Shown here: positions 32,671 through 42,504 of the stretch, piece by piece | Layout: every line of letters begins with the position of its first letter | Position numbering within the stretch: position 1 is the first letter of the stretch | Assembly: GCA_963751595.1 (NCBI GenBank) | Contig: CAVVVC010000012.1 | Location: 260,192-324,191, forward strand | Direction: 5' to 3' | DNA: 64,000 nt | Source of the DNA: JAHEGP01 sp963751595 | Lineage (GTDB): Bacteria > Pseudomonadota > Gammaproteobacteria > Pseudomonadales > JAHEGP01 | The notes under the pieces: model-generated | The model's database searches: none | Told to the model about the DNA's origin: nothing | What the model saw: only the letters and a program-made list of their open reading frames with translations | Program-made: the position numbers and the translations under genes

Positions 32671-34254
32671 TTGGAGTCACCTGAGCCCGTGCCGGGCAAA
32701 GCTCAGACCCTGCTGCGCTCGAGCATGGTCGTCAGCCTTATGACGCTCATCTCCCGGGTTCTGGGTTTGGTGCGCGATGTATGCCTGGCGGTGGTCATGG
32801 GTGCGGCGGGTAATGCCGACGCATTTTTTGTCGCCTTCAAGATTCCCAATTTTTTTCGCCGCCTGTTTGCCGAGGGCGCTTTTTCACAGGCTTTTGTTCC
32901 AGTCCTGGCTGAGTACCAGACCCGGGGAGGCATCGCCGGCATGCGTCACCTGGCGGATCGGGTGGCAGCGGCCCTGGGGGGCAGTCTACTGATCTTTGTC
33001 TCCCTGGCGATAGTGGGTGCGCCCCTGGTAGCCATGGTTTTCGCCCCGGGGTTTTATTCCAGTCCCGACAAGTATGAGTTGACCACCGAACTGATTCGGA
33101 TCACGTTTCCCTATCTGTTCTTCATTTCGTTGACGGGTTTTGCCGGCTCCCTGCTGAACAGCCTGGGGCGCTTCGCGATCCCGGCTTTTACCCCGGTACT
33201 GCTCAACCTCTCGTTGATCGGGGCTGCGCTTTGGTTCGCGCCAGACATGGCGGAGCCGGCCTATGCACTGGCCTGGGGTGTGTTCGTGGCGGGACTTGCC
33301 CAGCTACTGTTTCAACTGCCTGCATTGATGCGCCTTGGTGTGCTGCCCCGACCCCACTGGGACACCTCGGACGAGGGCGTGCGCAAGGTGATCAAACTCA
33401 TGATTCCGGCACTGTTTGGCGTCTCGGTCAGCCAGATCAACCTGCTGCTGGATACCGTGATTGCATCCTTTTTGCCAACCGGCAGCGTTTCCTGGCTCTA
33501 CTTCTCGGATCGGCTGGTAGAGTTTCCCCTGGGGGTATTCGGGATTGCCATTGCGACCGTGATCTTGCCCAGTCTGTCGCGTAAGCACGCCGGTGCCGAT
33601 GCCGATGCTTTCTCGCAGACCCTGGATTGGGCGGTGCGATGTGTGATGCTGATCGGTATTCCGGCGATGATGGCGCTGGTTATTCTGGCGAAACCCATGC
33701 TGGCGGCCATCTTCATGTACGGCAAGATGACGCCGACCGATGTCGAGATGGCATCCTACAGTCTCCAGGCTTATGCGCTGGGCTTACTGGCATTCATGCT
33801 GATCAAGGTACTCGCCCCGGGTTATTTCTCCCGTCAGGATACCACCACCCCGGTACGCATCGGCATTATCGCCATGGTGGCGAATATGGTGTTTAACGTG
33901 GCACTGGTGGTGCCCTTGTACTTGTATTTCAATGTCGGCCATCTCGGGCTGGCGCTGGCGACTTCAATGGCGGCCTATCTCAATGCCGGCCTGTTGTGGA
34001 GGGGCTTGTTGCGCGACGGGGCGTTTCGTTTTAATCCGGGATTTGCAGCGACCCTGCTGCGAATCATCGCGGCCACTGCGGTGATGGGCCTGGTGCTGCT
34101 ATGGCTTGGAGCGGACCTGGAGGCCTGGGCCGGGCTCAAGTGGTGGCAGCGTGGTTTGCAGCTTGGCGCTATCTGTGGTGCCGGTCTGATGGTCTACGCG
34201 GGGGCGCTGCTGCTGCTGGGTATACGCCCCCGGCAGTTCCGGGCCGGCCTGTAG
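32671..34254 (+). CDS. murJ: Lipid II flippase MurJ
   Basis: Inner-membrane flippase of the MOP superfamily that moves lipid II across the membrane for peptidoglycan synthesis. About 527 residues with 14 hydrophobic segments. Landmarks are TLISRVLGLVRDVCLA near the N-terminus, GNADAFFVAFKIPNFFRRLFAEGAFSQAFVP, with charged residues in the central cavity, and VEFPLGVFGIAIATVILPSLS. The start is uncertain: TTG 32671 has GAGG at a good distance, GTG 32689 is also possible, and the frame stays open far upstream across thpR. ribF follows 61 bp downstream. Confidence 0.93.
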   Translation: MESPEPVPGKAQTLLRSSMVVSLMTLISRVLGLVRDVCLAVVMGAAGNADAFFVAFKIPNFFRRLFAEGAFSQAFVPVLAEYQTRGGIAGMRHLADRVAAALGGSLLIFVSLAIVGAPLVAMVFAPGFYSSPDKYELTTELIRITFPYLFFISLTGFAGSLLNSLGRFAIPAFTPVLLNLSLIGAALWFAPDMAEPAYALAWGVFVAGLAQLLFQLPALMRLGVLPRPHWDTSDEGVRKVIKLMIPALFGVSVSQINLLLDTVIASFLPTGSVSWLYFSDRLVEFPLGVFGIAIATVILPSLSRKHAGADADAFSQTLDWAVRCVMLIGIPAMMALVILAKPMLAAIFMYGKMTPTDVEMASYSLQAYALGLLAFMLIKVLAPGYFSRQDTTTPVRIGIIAMVANMVFNVALVVPLYLYFNVGHLGLALATSMAAYLNAGLLWRGLLRDGAFRFNPGFAATLLRIIAATAVMGLVLLWLGADLEAWAGLKWWQRGLQLGAICGAGLMVYAGALLLLGIRPRQFRAGL

Positions 34255-34274
34255 GCGCTAGGGTCGGTCTAAGG

Positions 34275-34280
34275 TATAAT
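34275..34280 (+). promoter_or_regulatory. Candidate -10 box upstream of ribF
   Basis: A consensus TATAAT lies about 36 bp before the ribF ATG. No convincing -35 hexamer was found at the expected distance, so it is a weak candidate for a promoter of the ribF-ileS-lspA-fkpB-ispH cluster. Confidence 0.35.
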
Positions 34281-34315
34281 CCAGCGCTTATTTTTGCCTG
34301 GTTCCCCCTGTCGAC

Positions 34316-35248
34316 ATGGAATTGATCCGCGGACTGTACAACCTGAAGCCGCACCATCGCGGTTGCGTCGGTACCATCGGCGCTTTCGACGGCGTGCACC
34401 TTGGGCACCAGAGGCTGCTGGAAAGTCTCGTGGCCCAGGGACGAAGGCTGGATCTGCCGGTAGTGGTCATCTGTTTCGAGCCCCTGCCGAGGGAATTCTT
34501 TGCCCCGGACGAGGCGCCGGCTAGGTTGATGACCTTCAGGGAGAAATGGCTGGCGCTTGAGGCCTGTGGTGTCGATCGGGTATTACGAATCCGGTTTGAC
34601 GAAGCCTTTTCCAATGTCAGCGCCGAGGCCTTTGTCAGCTCGGTGTTGGTCGAGGGACTGGGTATCAAGCACGTGGTTGTCGGCGATGACCTGCGGTTTG
34701 GCGCGGGTCGCCAGGGAGATGCGCAGTCACTGGTGAGGGCGGGCAAGCAATATGGTTTCGAGGTGGTCGATACCCCCTCGGTACTGGTCGACGACGAGCG
34801 GGTGAGCAGCTCGCGGATCCGCGACCAACTGGCAGTAGCCGACTTTACCATGGCCGAGCGTTTGCTGGGCAGGCCGTTCAGCTTGTCCGGCAGGGTATGT
34901 TACGGTCGGCAGTTGGGCAGAACCCTCGGTGTCCCCACGGCCAATGTCGAGTTGCTGCGGATGAAGTCGCCCATTTCCGGCGTCTATGCGGTGCAAATCG
35001 ACGGCATTGGTATAAAGCCCTATTTAGGCGTTGCCAATGTGGGGGTTCGCCCCACGGTAGAGGACCGCAGCAAGGCCATCCTGGAAGTGCACCTGTTCGA
35101 CTTTGGCAGCGAAATTTACGGCCAGAGAATCACCGTGGTGTTCCAGCACAAGATTCGAGACGAGCGTAAATTCGCCTCACTGACGGAGCTTGAGCAGCAT
35201 ATTCGCACCGACATCGAAACCAGCCGTGCCTGGTTCGGGCTCGACTAA
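34316..35248 (+). CDS. ribF: Bifunctional riboflavin kinase/FAD synthetase
   Basis: Makes FMN from riboflavin and then FAD from FMN. The 310-residue protein has the N-terminal nucleotidyltransferase domain (GTIGAFDGVHLGHQRLL with the HxGH motif; SSSRIRDQL) and the C-terminal kinase domain (GRVCYGRQLGRTLGVPTANV; ISGVYAV; GVANVGVRPTVE). Both are complete. It heads the ribF-ileS-lspA-fkpB-ispH gene order that is standard in gammaproteobacteria. Confidence 0.96.
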   Translation: MELIRGLYNLKPHHRGCVGTIGAFDGVHLGHQRLLESLVAQGRRLDLPVVVICFEPLPREFFAPDEAPARLMTFREKWLALEACGVDRVLRIRFDEAFSNVSAEAFVSSVLVEGLGIKHVVVGDDLRFGAGRQGDAQSLVRAGKQYGFEVVDTPSVLVDDERVSSSRIRDQLAVADFTMAERLLGRPFSLSGRVCYGRQLGRTLGVPTANVELLRMKSPISGVYAVQIDGIGIKPYLGVANVGVRPTVEDRSKAILEVHLFDFGSEIYGQRITVVFQHKIRDERKFASLTELEQHIRTDIETSRAWFGLD

Positions 35249-35322
35249 TCGTCATATCGAGCCGCTGCCTGGTCTGCAGGCGGCAGATAAACGTATCCGC
35301 AATGCAATACTGGAAACTATAA

Positions 35323-38148
35323 ATGGCTGATTACAAACATACGCTCAATCTGCCCCAGACTGACTTTCCGATGAAGGCCAACCTGGCGCAGCGGGAGCCC
35401 GCCCGCGTCAAGCAGTGGCAGGAGAGCAATCTGTACCAGCGCATTCGGGAGCAGCGCAAGGGGCGGGCAAAGTTCATCCTCCATGACGGTCCCCCCTATG
35501 CCAACGGGGCAATCCATATCGGTCATGCCGTCAACAAGATTCTCAAGGACATCATCGTCAAGGCCAAGACCCTCGACGGCTTCGACGCGCCCTATGTGCC
35601 GGGCTGGGATTGTCATGGCTTGCCGATCGAGCTCAACGTAGAGAAAAAAGTCGGCAAGGCCGGCCATAAGGTGAGCGCCGAGGAATTTCGAAAGCGGTGT
35701 CGGGCCTACGCCGCGACCCAGGTTGACGCGCAGCGCGAAGACTTTATCCGTCTCGGGGTGTTGGGCCAATGGCAGCAACCCTATCTGACCATGAACTACC
35801 GGTTCGAAGCTGACGTGATTCGCTCACTGGGGCAAATTGCCGCCAACGGGCATCTCCACCAGGGGTTCAAGCCGGTGCACTGGTGTATGGATTGTGGATC
35901 GGCGCTGGCCGAAGCCGAGGTCGAGTACGAGGAAAAAACCTCCACTTCGGTCGATGTGTTGTTTCCACTGCTCGATACCGCGGCCCTGGCTGCAGCCTTC
36001 GGAGTAAGCGCAGACAGCCTGCCGGACAAGGCAGCGGTCGTCATCTGGACCACCACTCCCTGGACCTTGCCCGCCAATATGGCGGTGGCCCTCAATCCGG
36101 AGATGGACTATCAACTGCTTACTGTCGAGCACCAGGGAAGCCCCTGGGCATTGGTGGTAGCGGGTGAACTCCTCGACTCCGTGGCCCGTCGATGGGCAAT
36201 CGATGATTACCAGGTCGTTGCTGCTGCCCGGGGTCAGGCCTTGGAAGGGTTGTTGATGCAACACCCGTTTTATCCGCGCAGTGTCCCGCTGATACTCGGC
36301 AACCACGTCACCACCGAAAGTGGTACGGGTGCGGTGCACACGGCGCCCGGCCATGGGCAGGACGACTTCGCGGTGGGAGAGGCCTATGACCTGGAGGTCT
36401 ATAACCCGGTTGGGGGCAACGGCGTTTTTCTCCCCGACACGCCGCTGTTCGCCGGTATTCATGTCAATGCGGCTAACGATATGATCGTACAGCGGCTGCG
36501 CGAGAACGGAATGCTGCTGCACAGTGCTCCCTACCGGCACAGTTACCCCCACTGCTGGCGCCACAAAACGCCGATTATCTTCCGCGCCACCCCGCAGTGG
36601 TTCATAGGCATGGAGCAGGGCGGTCTGCTGAAGAAGGCCCTCGCTGCGGTGGAGCAGGTCGACTGGCAGCCCGGCTGGGGCAAAGCGCGAATCGACGGCA
36701 TGCTGGAGGGCCGGCCCGACTGGTGTATTTCACGTCAACGCACCTGGGGAAGCCCGATTGCCCTGTTCACCCGGGTCGATACCGGCGCGCTGCATCCGCA
36801 AACCCCGAGCCTGATCGAAGCGGTGGCACAGCGTGTGGAAAGTGAGGGAATCGATGCCTGGTTTAATCTCGATGCGACGGAATTGCTGGGTGATGAGGCG
36901 CAGCATTACGAGAAAGTGAGCGACACCCTGGATGTCTGGTTTGACTCGGGCGTAACCCACAACTGCGTCCTGAAAACCGATCCCCAGTTGGCCTATCCCG
37001 CCGACCTCTACCTCGAGGGTTCCGACCAGCATCGCGGCTGGTTTCAGTCATCGCTGCTCACGGCTGTTGCGATAAACGGCAACCAGCCTTACCGCCAGGT
37101 GTTGACCCATGGGTTCACGGTCGATGTCGAAGGCCGCAAGATGTCGAAGTCGCTGGGCAATGTGATAGCGCCCCAGCAGGTCATGAAAACCCTGGGGGCG
37201 GACATCCTGCGATTATGGGTAGCGGCCACCGATTATCGTCACGAAATGACGGTTTCCGACGAGATTTTCAAGCGCACCGCCGATTCCTATCGGCGCATCC
37301 GCAATACCGCCCGTTTCCTTCTGTCCAATTTGAACGGTTTTGACCCGGCGCAGCACACCGTTGCCAATGACCAGATGCTCGCCCTCGATCGCTGGGCAGT
37401 GGATCGTGCTGCGCTGCTGCAGCGGGATATTGCAGAAGCCTTCGCTGGCTATCAATTTCATACCATCTACCAGAAGCTGCACAACTTTTGCGTGGTGGAT
37501 ATGGGCGGATTCTACCTCGACATCATCAAGGATCGACAGTACACAACCAGGGCCGATAGCCTGGCCCGGCGCTCGGCGCAGACCGCACTGTTTCACATCG
37601 GTGAAGCACTGGTCCGCTGGTTGGCGCCCATCCTGAGTTTTACCGCGGATGAGATCTGGCAGTTCCTCCCCGGAGAGCGGAGTGAATCGGTGCTGCTGGA
37701 GGAATGGTACGACCGCCTTGGGATGCTCGGCGGCGACGAGCCCATGGGCCGGGAGTACTGGCAACGCGCCATGGCGGTAAAAACCGCGGTGAACAAGGAA
37801 CTGGAAGTGCAGCGTGCCGCCGGCAAGGTAAAAGGTAGCCTGAGTGCCGAAGTGGTGCTGTATTGCGACGACGCCTTGCTGCAGTCGCTGGCGATGCTGG
37901 GCGAGGAATTGCGCTTCCTACTCATCACCTCGGATGCCAGCCTGGCGCCGCTGTCAGAGGCTCCCGATAAGGCGGTTACGACCGAAGTGGAAGGCCTGCG
38001 CGTAGAGGTGAAACTTTCGACGCATGCCAAATGCGCGCGTTGCTGGCATCAGCGTGGGGATGTCGGCAGCAACGCCTCGCATCCGCAGTTGTGCGAGCGT
38101 TGCATCGACAATATCGAGGGCGCCGGTGAACGGCGCGAATTCGCATGA
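35323..38148 (+). CDS. ileS: Isoleucine--tRNA ligase
   Basis: Charges tRNA-Ile. The 941-residue class I synthetase has HIGH at 65-68, a long CP1 editing domain (with TTPWTLPANMAVALNP and GTGAVHTAPGHGQDDF), KMSKS at about 606-610 and a C-terminal zinc finger (CARCW at about 904, CERC near 923). The length is typical of the bacterial type 1 enzyme, which is sensitive to mupirocin; this is a family statement. The lspA start overlaps its stop (ATGA). Confidence 0.98.
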   Translation: MADYKHTLNLPQTDFPMKANLAQREPARVKQWQESNLYQRIREQRKGRAKFILHDGPPYANGAIHIGHAVNKILKDIIVKAKTLDGFDAPYVPGWDCHGLPIELNVEKKVGKAGHKVSAEEFRKRCRAYAATQVDAQREDFIRLGVLGQWQQPYLTMNYRFEADVIRSLGQIAANGHLHQGFKPVHWCMDCGSALAEAEVEYEEKTSTSVDVLFPLLDTAALAAAFGVSADSLPDKAAVVIWTTTPWTLPANMAVALNPEMDYQLLTVEHQGSPWALVVAGELLDSVARRWAIDDYQVVAAARGQALEGLLMQHPFYPRSVPLILGNHVTTESGTGAVHTAPGHGQDDFAVGEAYDLEVYNPVGGNGVFLPDTPLFAGIHVNAANDMIVQRLRENGMLLHSAPYRHSYPHCWRHKTPIIFRATPQWFIGMEQGGLLKKALAAVEQVDWQPGWGKARIDGMLEGRPDWCISRQRTWGSPIALFTRVDTGALHPQTPSLIEAVAQRVESEGIDAWFNLDATELLGDEAQHYEKVSDTLDVWFDSGVTHNCVLKTDPQLAYPADLYLEGSDQHRGWFQSSLLTAVAINGNQPYRQVLTHGFTVDVEGRKMSKSLGNVIAPQQVMKTLGADILRLWVAATDYRHEMTVSDEIFKRTADSYRRIRNTARFLLSNLNGFDPAQHTVANDQMLALDRWAVDRAALLQRDIAEAFAGYQFHTIYQKLHNFCVVDMGGFYLDIIKDRQYTTRADSLARRSAQTALFHIGEALVRWLAPILSFTADEIWQFLPGERSESVLLEEWYDRLGMLGGDEPMGREYWQRAMAVKTAVNKELEVQRAAGKVKGSLSAEVVLYCDDALLQSLAMLGEELRFLLITSDASLAPLSEAPDKAVTTEVEGLRVEVKLSTHAKCARCWHQRGDVGSNASHPQLCERCIDNIEGAGERREFA

Positions 38149-38639
38149 GGACCGCGACCATGGCGTGGTACTGGTATGGCGTGAGTTTGCTGGTGATACT
38201 ACTGGATCAATGGACCAAGCGGCTGGCGGATGCCCGGCTGAGCTATGGCGAGGCCCGCGAGGTCACTGGCTGGTTCGACCTGACGCTGGCCTACAATCGC
38301 GGTGCTGCGTTCAGCTTTCTCAGTGAAGCGGGGGGCTGGCAGCGCTGGTTTTTTACGGCGATCGCCGCCGTGGTTTCAGTGGTCATAGCCATCTGGATCT
38401 GGCGCCTGGGTACCCGTCAACGGGTGCTTGGGCTTGGCCTGGCGTTGATTCTGGGCGGCGCCATAGGCAACCTCTATGACCGGGTGATGCTTGGCCATGT
38501 TATCGATTTCATCTCCTGGCACTACCAGCACTACTACTGGCCATCTTTTAATATTGCCGATGCCGCCATTTGCTGCGGTGCGGGGCTGTTGATCATCGAT
38601 ATGTTTTTACAGCACGACGAGGAGGAGAGCGCCAGATGA
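38145..38639 (+). CDS. lspA: Lipoprotein signal peptidase (signal peptidase II)
   Basis: Inner-membrane aspartic protease that removes signal peptides from lipoproteins such as BamD. The 164-residue protein has four membrane helices. The catalytic Asp residues sit in VIDFISWHY and NIADAAICCG, and the family phrases LLDQWTKR and NRGAAFSFL are present. The start overlaps the ileS stop, and its own stop overlaps the fkpB start, so the three are tightly coupled. Confidence 0.97.
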   Translation: MRTATMAWYWYGVSLLVILLDQWTKRLADARLSYGEAREVTGWFDLTLAYNRGAAFSFLSEAGGWQRWFFTAIAAVVSVVIAIWIWRLGTRQRVLGLGLALILGGAIGNLYDRVMLGHVIDFISWHYQHYYWPSFNIADAAICCGAGLLIIDMFLQHDEEESAR

Positions 38640-39067
38640 TCGCTGGGAGCATCACCGAAAACGCCGATATCGTTCTGCACTTTGCCCTCAAGCTCGACAA
38701 TGGCGAGGTTGTCGATAGTAATTTCGACGCGGAGGCGGCGCGGTTTTCCATGGGCGATGGCAATCTGCTGCCAAGTTTTGAGCGCCACCTGTTGGGCCTA
38801 AAGGCCGGCGACAAGGCTGAGTTCGCGATAGCCGCGGACGACGCTTTCGGTCAGTATAATGAAGCCAACGTACAGCAGTTCAGTCGCTCGCGTTTTACCG
38901 GCCTGGCGCTCGAGGAGGGGCTGGTGGTTTCTTTCGCCGATGCCGCGAACAACGAGCTGCCGGGCGTTGTCAGCCGTATCGAAGGCAACCAGGTAACCGT
39001 GGACTTCAACCATCCCCTCGCGGGGCGCGACCTGGTATTCCAGGTGCACATTCTCGAAGTGAATTGA
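38636..39067 (+). CDS. fkpB: FKBP-type peptidyl-prolyl isomerase, SlpA type
   Basis: A 143-residue FKBP-type proline isomerase of the SlpA/FkpB family. DIVLHFALKLDNGEVVDSNF begins the FKBP domain, LPSFERHLLGLKAGDKAEFAI ends its first half, and an inserted IF (chaperone) subdomain follows (VQQFSRSRFTGLALEEGLVVSF). VDFNHPLAGRDLVFQVHILEV closes the fold. The ATG overlaps the lspA stop (ATGA). The next gene ispH begins one base after its stop, as in E. coli. Confidence 0.95.
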   Translation: MIAGSITENADIVLHFALKLDNGEVVDSNFDAEAARFSMGDGNLLPSFERHLLGLKAGDKAEFAIAADDAFGQYNEANVQQFSRSRFTGLALEEGLVVSFADAANNELPGVVSRIEGNQVTVDFNHPLAGRDLVFQVHILEVN

Positions 39068-39068
39068 T

Positions 39069-40037
39069 ATGAATACAGCCAAACCCGTCATTGAAGTCAA
39101 GCTTGCCAATCCCCGGGGTTTTTGTGCGGGTGTCGACCGCGCGATTGAAATCGTGAACCGGGCGCTGGATAAATTCGGGGCGCCAATCTACGTGCGCCAT
39201 GAGGTCGTCCACAATCGTTACGTTGTGGAAAACCTGCGTCAGCGCGGGGCGGTTTTCGTCGATGAATTGATCGAGGTGCCAGACGATTCCATTGTCATCT
39301 TCAGCGCCCATGGCGTCAGCCAGGCGGTGAGGGCGGAGGCCAAAAGGCGCCAGCTTCGGGTGTTTGACGCCACCTGCCCGCTGGTGACCAAGGTGCACAT
39401 GGAGGTGGCGAGCTATAGTCGCCAGGGGCGGGAGTGTGTGCTGATAGGCCACCGGGGTCACCCTGAAGTCGTCGGTACCATGGGACAGTACGACGACAGC
39501 GAGGGCGGTGCGATTTATCTTGTGGAGGACGAGCAGCAGGCCGCGACCTTGGAAGTACTCCACCCCGAGGCGCTGTCCTATGTCACCCAGACGACGCTTT
39601 CCATGGATGACACGGCCCGGGTCATTGAAGCCCTGAGGCAACGCTTCCCGGCGATCAGCGGGCCGCGTAAAGACGACATCTGCTACGCTACCCAGAACCG
39701 CCAGGATGCCGTCAAGCAGCTGGCGAGCGAATGCGATTTGTTCCTGGTGGTCGGTTCGCCCAATAGCTCCAATTCCAATCGCCTTGCCGAGCTGGCCCGG
39801 CGTATGGGTGCCCGGGCGCATCTCATCGATTGCGCCGACGATATCGACACGGCCTGGTTGGAGGGCGTCACCGGCATCGGCCTCACCGCTGGTGCTTCGG
39901 CACCGGAGATACTGGTGCAGCAGGTGATTGCCCGGCTGCGGGACCTCGGTGCCCAGGTACCGGTTGAAATGGTGGGCCGGGAAGAAAACATTACCTTTTC
40001 GATGCCCCGGGAGTTGCGCCTGCAATCCGTGGATTAG
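39069..40037 (+). CDS. ispH: 4-hydroxy-3-methylbut-2-enyl diphosphate reductase
   Basis: The last enzyme of the MEP isoprenoid pathway; it yields IPP and DMAPP from HMBPP with a [4Fe-4S] cluster. The 322-residue protein has all three cluster Cys: Cys19 (NPRGFCAGVDRAI), Cys103 (DATCPLVTKVH) and Cys205 (DDICYATQNRQ). GSPNSSNSNRL is also conserved. Its presence shows that this organism makes isoprenoids by the MEP route. That raises the question of why a mevalonate-type HMG-CoA reductase is encoded at 16250. Confidence 0.97.
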   Translation: MNTAKPVIEVKLANPRGFCAGVDRAIEIVNRALDKFGAPIYVRHEVVHNRYVVENLRQRGAVFVDELIEVPDDSIVIFSAHGVSQAVRAEAKRRQLRVFDATCPLVTKVHMEVASYSRQGRECVLIGHRGHPEVVGTMGQYDDSEGGAIYLVEDEQQAATLEVLHPEALSYVTQTTLSMDDTARVIEALRQRFPAISGPRKDDICYATQNRQDAVKQLASECDLFLVVGSPNSSNSNRLAELARRMGARAHLIDCADDIDTAWLEGVTGIGLTAGASAPEILVQQVIARLRDLGAQVPVEMVGREENITFSMPRELRLQSVD

Positions 40038-40282
40038 CGGGTGGGACAGCATCGTCGGAAAGAAACGAACAGCTCCCGCTGCTCCACAGGGTTGGGACCC
40101 ACTACAAACGGCCTGACTCCACAACGGTGCCGGGCGCCCGCTTGCTAAGTTAAGCAGCTCACATTTCTCCACTTTAGAGCGCTGTTTATCCGCTTTTCGT
40201 GCCGTTTATCCGCAAGGGCACGAGCTATCGCGATATCTCTATTAAACTGCAATGCAGTCATAGTGGATTATTGCGGAAAGCC

Positions 40283-40820
40283 ATGAAGCGAAAACCAATC
40301 AGATCGATTCCCCTGCGTGCCGCCGGTTTTACCCTGGTAGAGTTGCTGATCACCATTGCCATTCTCGCCACAGTGCTGGCAATTGCCATCCCCAATATCA
40401 ATACCGGACGGTCGCTTGTGGTGAATCAGGCCCGTGAATTCAAAATCGGCACTCAATTTGCCCGCAACGAGGCGGTCAACCAGTCACGCGTGGTTATCAT
40501 GTGCCCCAGCGACGATGCCAGTGTGATAGTCCTTCCTGTGACGAAACATGGCACAGCGGCTGGGTGATTTTCGTTGACCAGGACAGCGATGGCGTGGTCG
40601 ATGCGACGAAATACTGCGTCGCCATGTCGCTCTCGAGGGCGCCGTAACTATAGCGCCAACGCCTGCCGTGACCAGCATCAGCTTCGACAATCAGGGTTTT
40701 ACCGACGATGCCAGCGATTTCTTGTTCTGCAGTGATGCTGACAAGGCATCGGGCCGTACCGTGATGCTGGCCCGCAGCGGTCGTGCCATGCGTTCGAAAG
40801 TTATTACTACCTGCCCGTAA
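40283..40820 (+). pseudogene. fimT: GspH/FimT family minor pilin, frameshifted
   Basis: Type IV pilus minor pilin. The prepilin segment is intact: a basic leader (MKRKPIRSIPLRAAG) and the hydrophobic helix FTLVELLITIAILATVLAIAIPN. After MCPSDDA the frame shifts at about 40512 (one base lost), and the reading continues as SPSCDETWHSGWVIFVDQDSDGVVD. A second one-base loss near 40630 leads into EGAVTIAPTPAVTSISFDNQGFTDD and a C-terminal KVITTCP. All three pieces clearly belong to one FimT-like protein. It opens the fimT-pilV-pilW-pilX-pilY1-pilE cluster. Whether it is a true pseudogene or a consensus error cannot be told here. Confidence 0.75.
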
Positions 40821-40835
40821 GCAGCGGAGACCGTC

Positions 40836-41304
40836 ATGTTAAGAAAGAAACCGACAACAACGCAGCAAGCGGGCTTCAGCCTGATTGAAGTGCTGGTGGC
40901 ATTGCTGGTTTTGGCAATAGGACTGCTCGGTATCCTGGTGATGCAGGCCAGGGGCTTGCAACTGAATCAGGCCGGCTACCTGCAGTCCCAGGCGATGTTT
41001 ATGGCCGAGGATATCGTGGAGCGGATTCGTTCTAACCAGACTGCTATCGATAGCTACAGCATCGACTTTGAGGAATCGGGCGATGACAGCGCCGGTTACT
41101 GTGACAGCATCGTAGCGCATGCAGTGACACTGAAATGGCAGCCGCTGACCTGTTTCAGTGGAAGGCGCAATTTTGAACGTGTTGCCCCAGGGAGATGGTC
41201 GAGTCGAGATCGGGGCGGCGCCGGGCAATCTGGTGCCGGTCACGGTGCAGATCCAGTTTTTCCAGGGCGAGACCTATACCTACCAGTTGGAGACCACACT
41301 ATGA
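40836..41304 (+). pseudogene. pilV: Type IV pilus modification protein PilV, frameshifted
   Basis: Minor pilin PilV. The prepilin cleavage region and helix are clear (GFSLIEVLVALLVLAIGLLGILVMQARGL), followed by the PilV phrase AMFMAEDIVERIRSNQTAID. Near 41145-41160 the frame shifts by one. The proper C-terminus is then VSVEGAILNVLPQGDGRVEI through FQGETYTYQLETTL, ending in a TGA at 41302-41304 that overlaps the pilW start. In the uncorrected frame the sequence runs on into pilW, giving a false PilV-PilW fusion of 236 residues. Confidence 0.8.
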
Positions 41305-42504
41305 GCAGGCTTGGCTATTCAACAGCCCGTTATCAGGGCGGTATATCGTTTGTCGAGGTGCTGGTGGCGATGGTGATCGGGGTGATCATCCTTGCCGGAG
41401 TGATGCAGTCCATGTTGACCAACCAGCGCAACAACGCCTGGTCGGACGATGTTGCCTACGTGCAGGAGAACGCGCGATACGCGCTTGGAGACGGCTGGCG
41501 CGGGATATTCGTTGGTCTGGCTACTGGGGTTGTGCGGCCAATATGAGTGTCGCCGGGGAGGGTGATGACTACATTTGCCAATTCGCTTCACTGCCCGGCG
41601 ATGATAATTGGTTAAGCCTGGAGGGCGTGCAGCGGTTACGAAGGTGGCGACGAGGACTCCTTTCCCGAAGTCTGACTGGCATCAGCGACACTTTGGCAGA
41701 ACAACAGCAATTTTGCTCGGCAATGAGGATTTCCTGCCGGATGCGGTGATTTTTCGTGGCGCCGATCGATGGCCTGGACCTGACCGTGGTTTCCCATGCT
41801 CAGCAATCCGCCCAGTTTAAGCTCTCGCGCAATAACCCCCTGGAGGTGGGCGACCTGGCCCTGGCGGTGAGTGAAGACTGCAAGGATGTCGGCCTGATGC
41901 AGATGACCGGGCCGTATCGGGTGGCACCAACGTCCAGTTTGTCCACAATGCTGGCGGTGCGGTATCTCCAGGGAATTGTACCAAGGCAGTGCGCTGGACC
42001 GAGTCCTTTACCTGTGATGATGATTATCCTTCCCCCGGTGGCCTGGCTTATGGTCCTGGGTGCGTTCCTGATGCGCTTTGCCGCCATTGGGTATTTTATT
42101 GGCAATTCCGGTGCGGATGACTACCCAGCCGGCGCTCTATCGGGTTCGGTACAGTGGCAGAGCGATGGTGATGTGGCGGTGGCACGGACGAAATAGCCAT
42201 GGGTGTTGAGGATATGCAATTGCTATACGGCATCGATACCGAGGGCGATGGGCTTGCCAATGGCTACGTCAGTGCTGACGAAATCGATGCGGCTGCCGAT
42301 GAGTGGAAGCAGGTGGTGAGTGTCCGGGTGATGCTGCTGATGCGGGGCTTTGGCGACACCCGGGAGGGCGAGGGAGACGTTAAATATGTCGGTTATCCCT
42401 TTGCCGGTGAGAACGACGATTACTAGGGCCAATCCTATAACGATAGGGTATTGCGCCAGCAAGTCAGCAAGACCGTGCGCCTTCGCAATATCGGGGCCGG
42501 CTAA
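41301..42504 (+). pseudogene. pilW: Type IV pilus assembly protein PilW, multiply interrupted
   Basis: Minor pilin PilW. The start (MSRLGYSTARYQGGISFVEVLVAMVIGVIILAG, a prepilin leader plus helix) and NARYAL are intact. The rest is scattered over three frames: LARDIRWSGYWGCAANMSVAG, GYEGGDEDSFPEV, NEDFLPDAVIFRGAD, DGLDLTVVSHAQQSAQFKLS, NVQFVHNAGGAVSPGNC, GVEDMQLLYGIDTEGDG and finally QSYNDRVLRQQVSKTVRLRN. At least six frame changes and one in-frame TAG (42424-42426) are needed to read it. The stop overlaps the pilX start (TAATG). It is the most damaged gene in the window. Confidence 0.8.
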
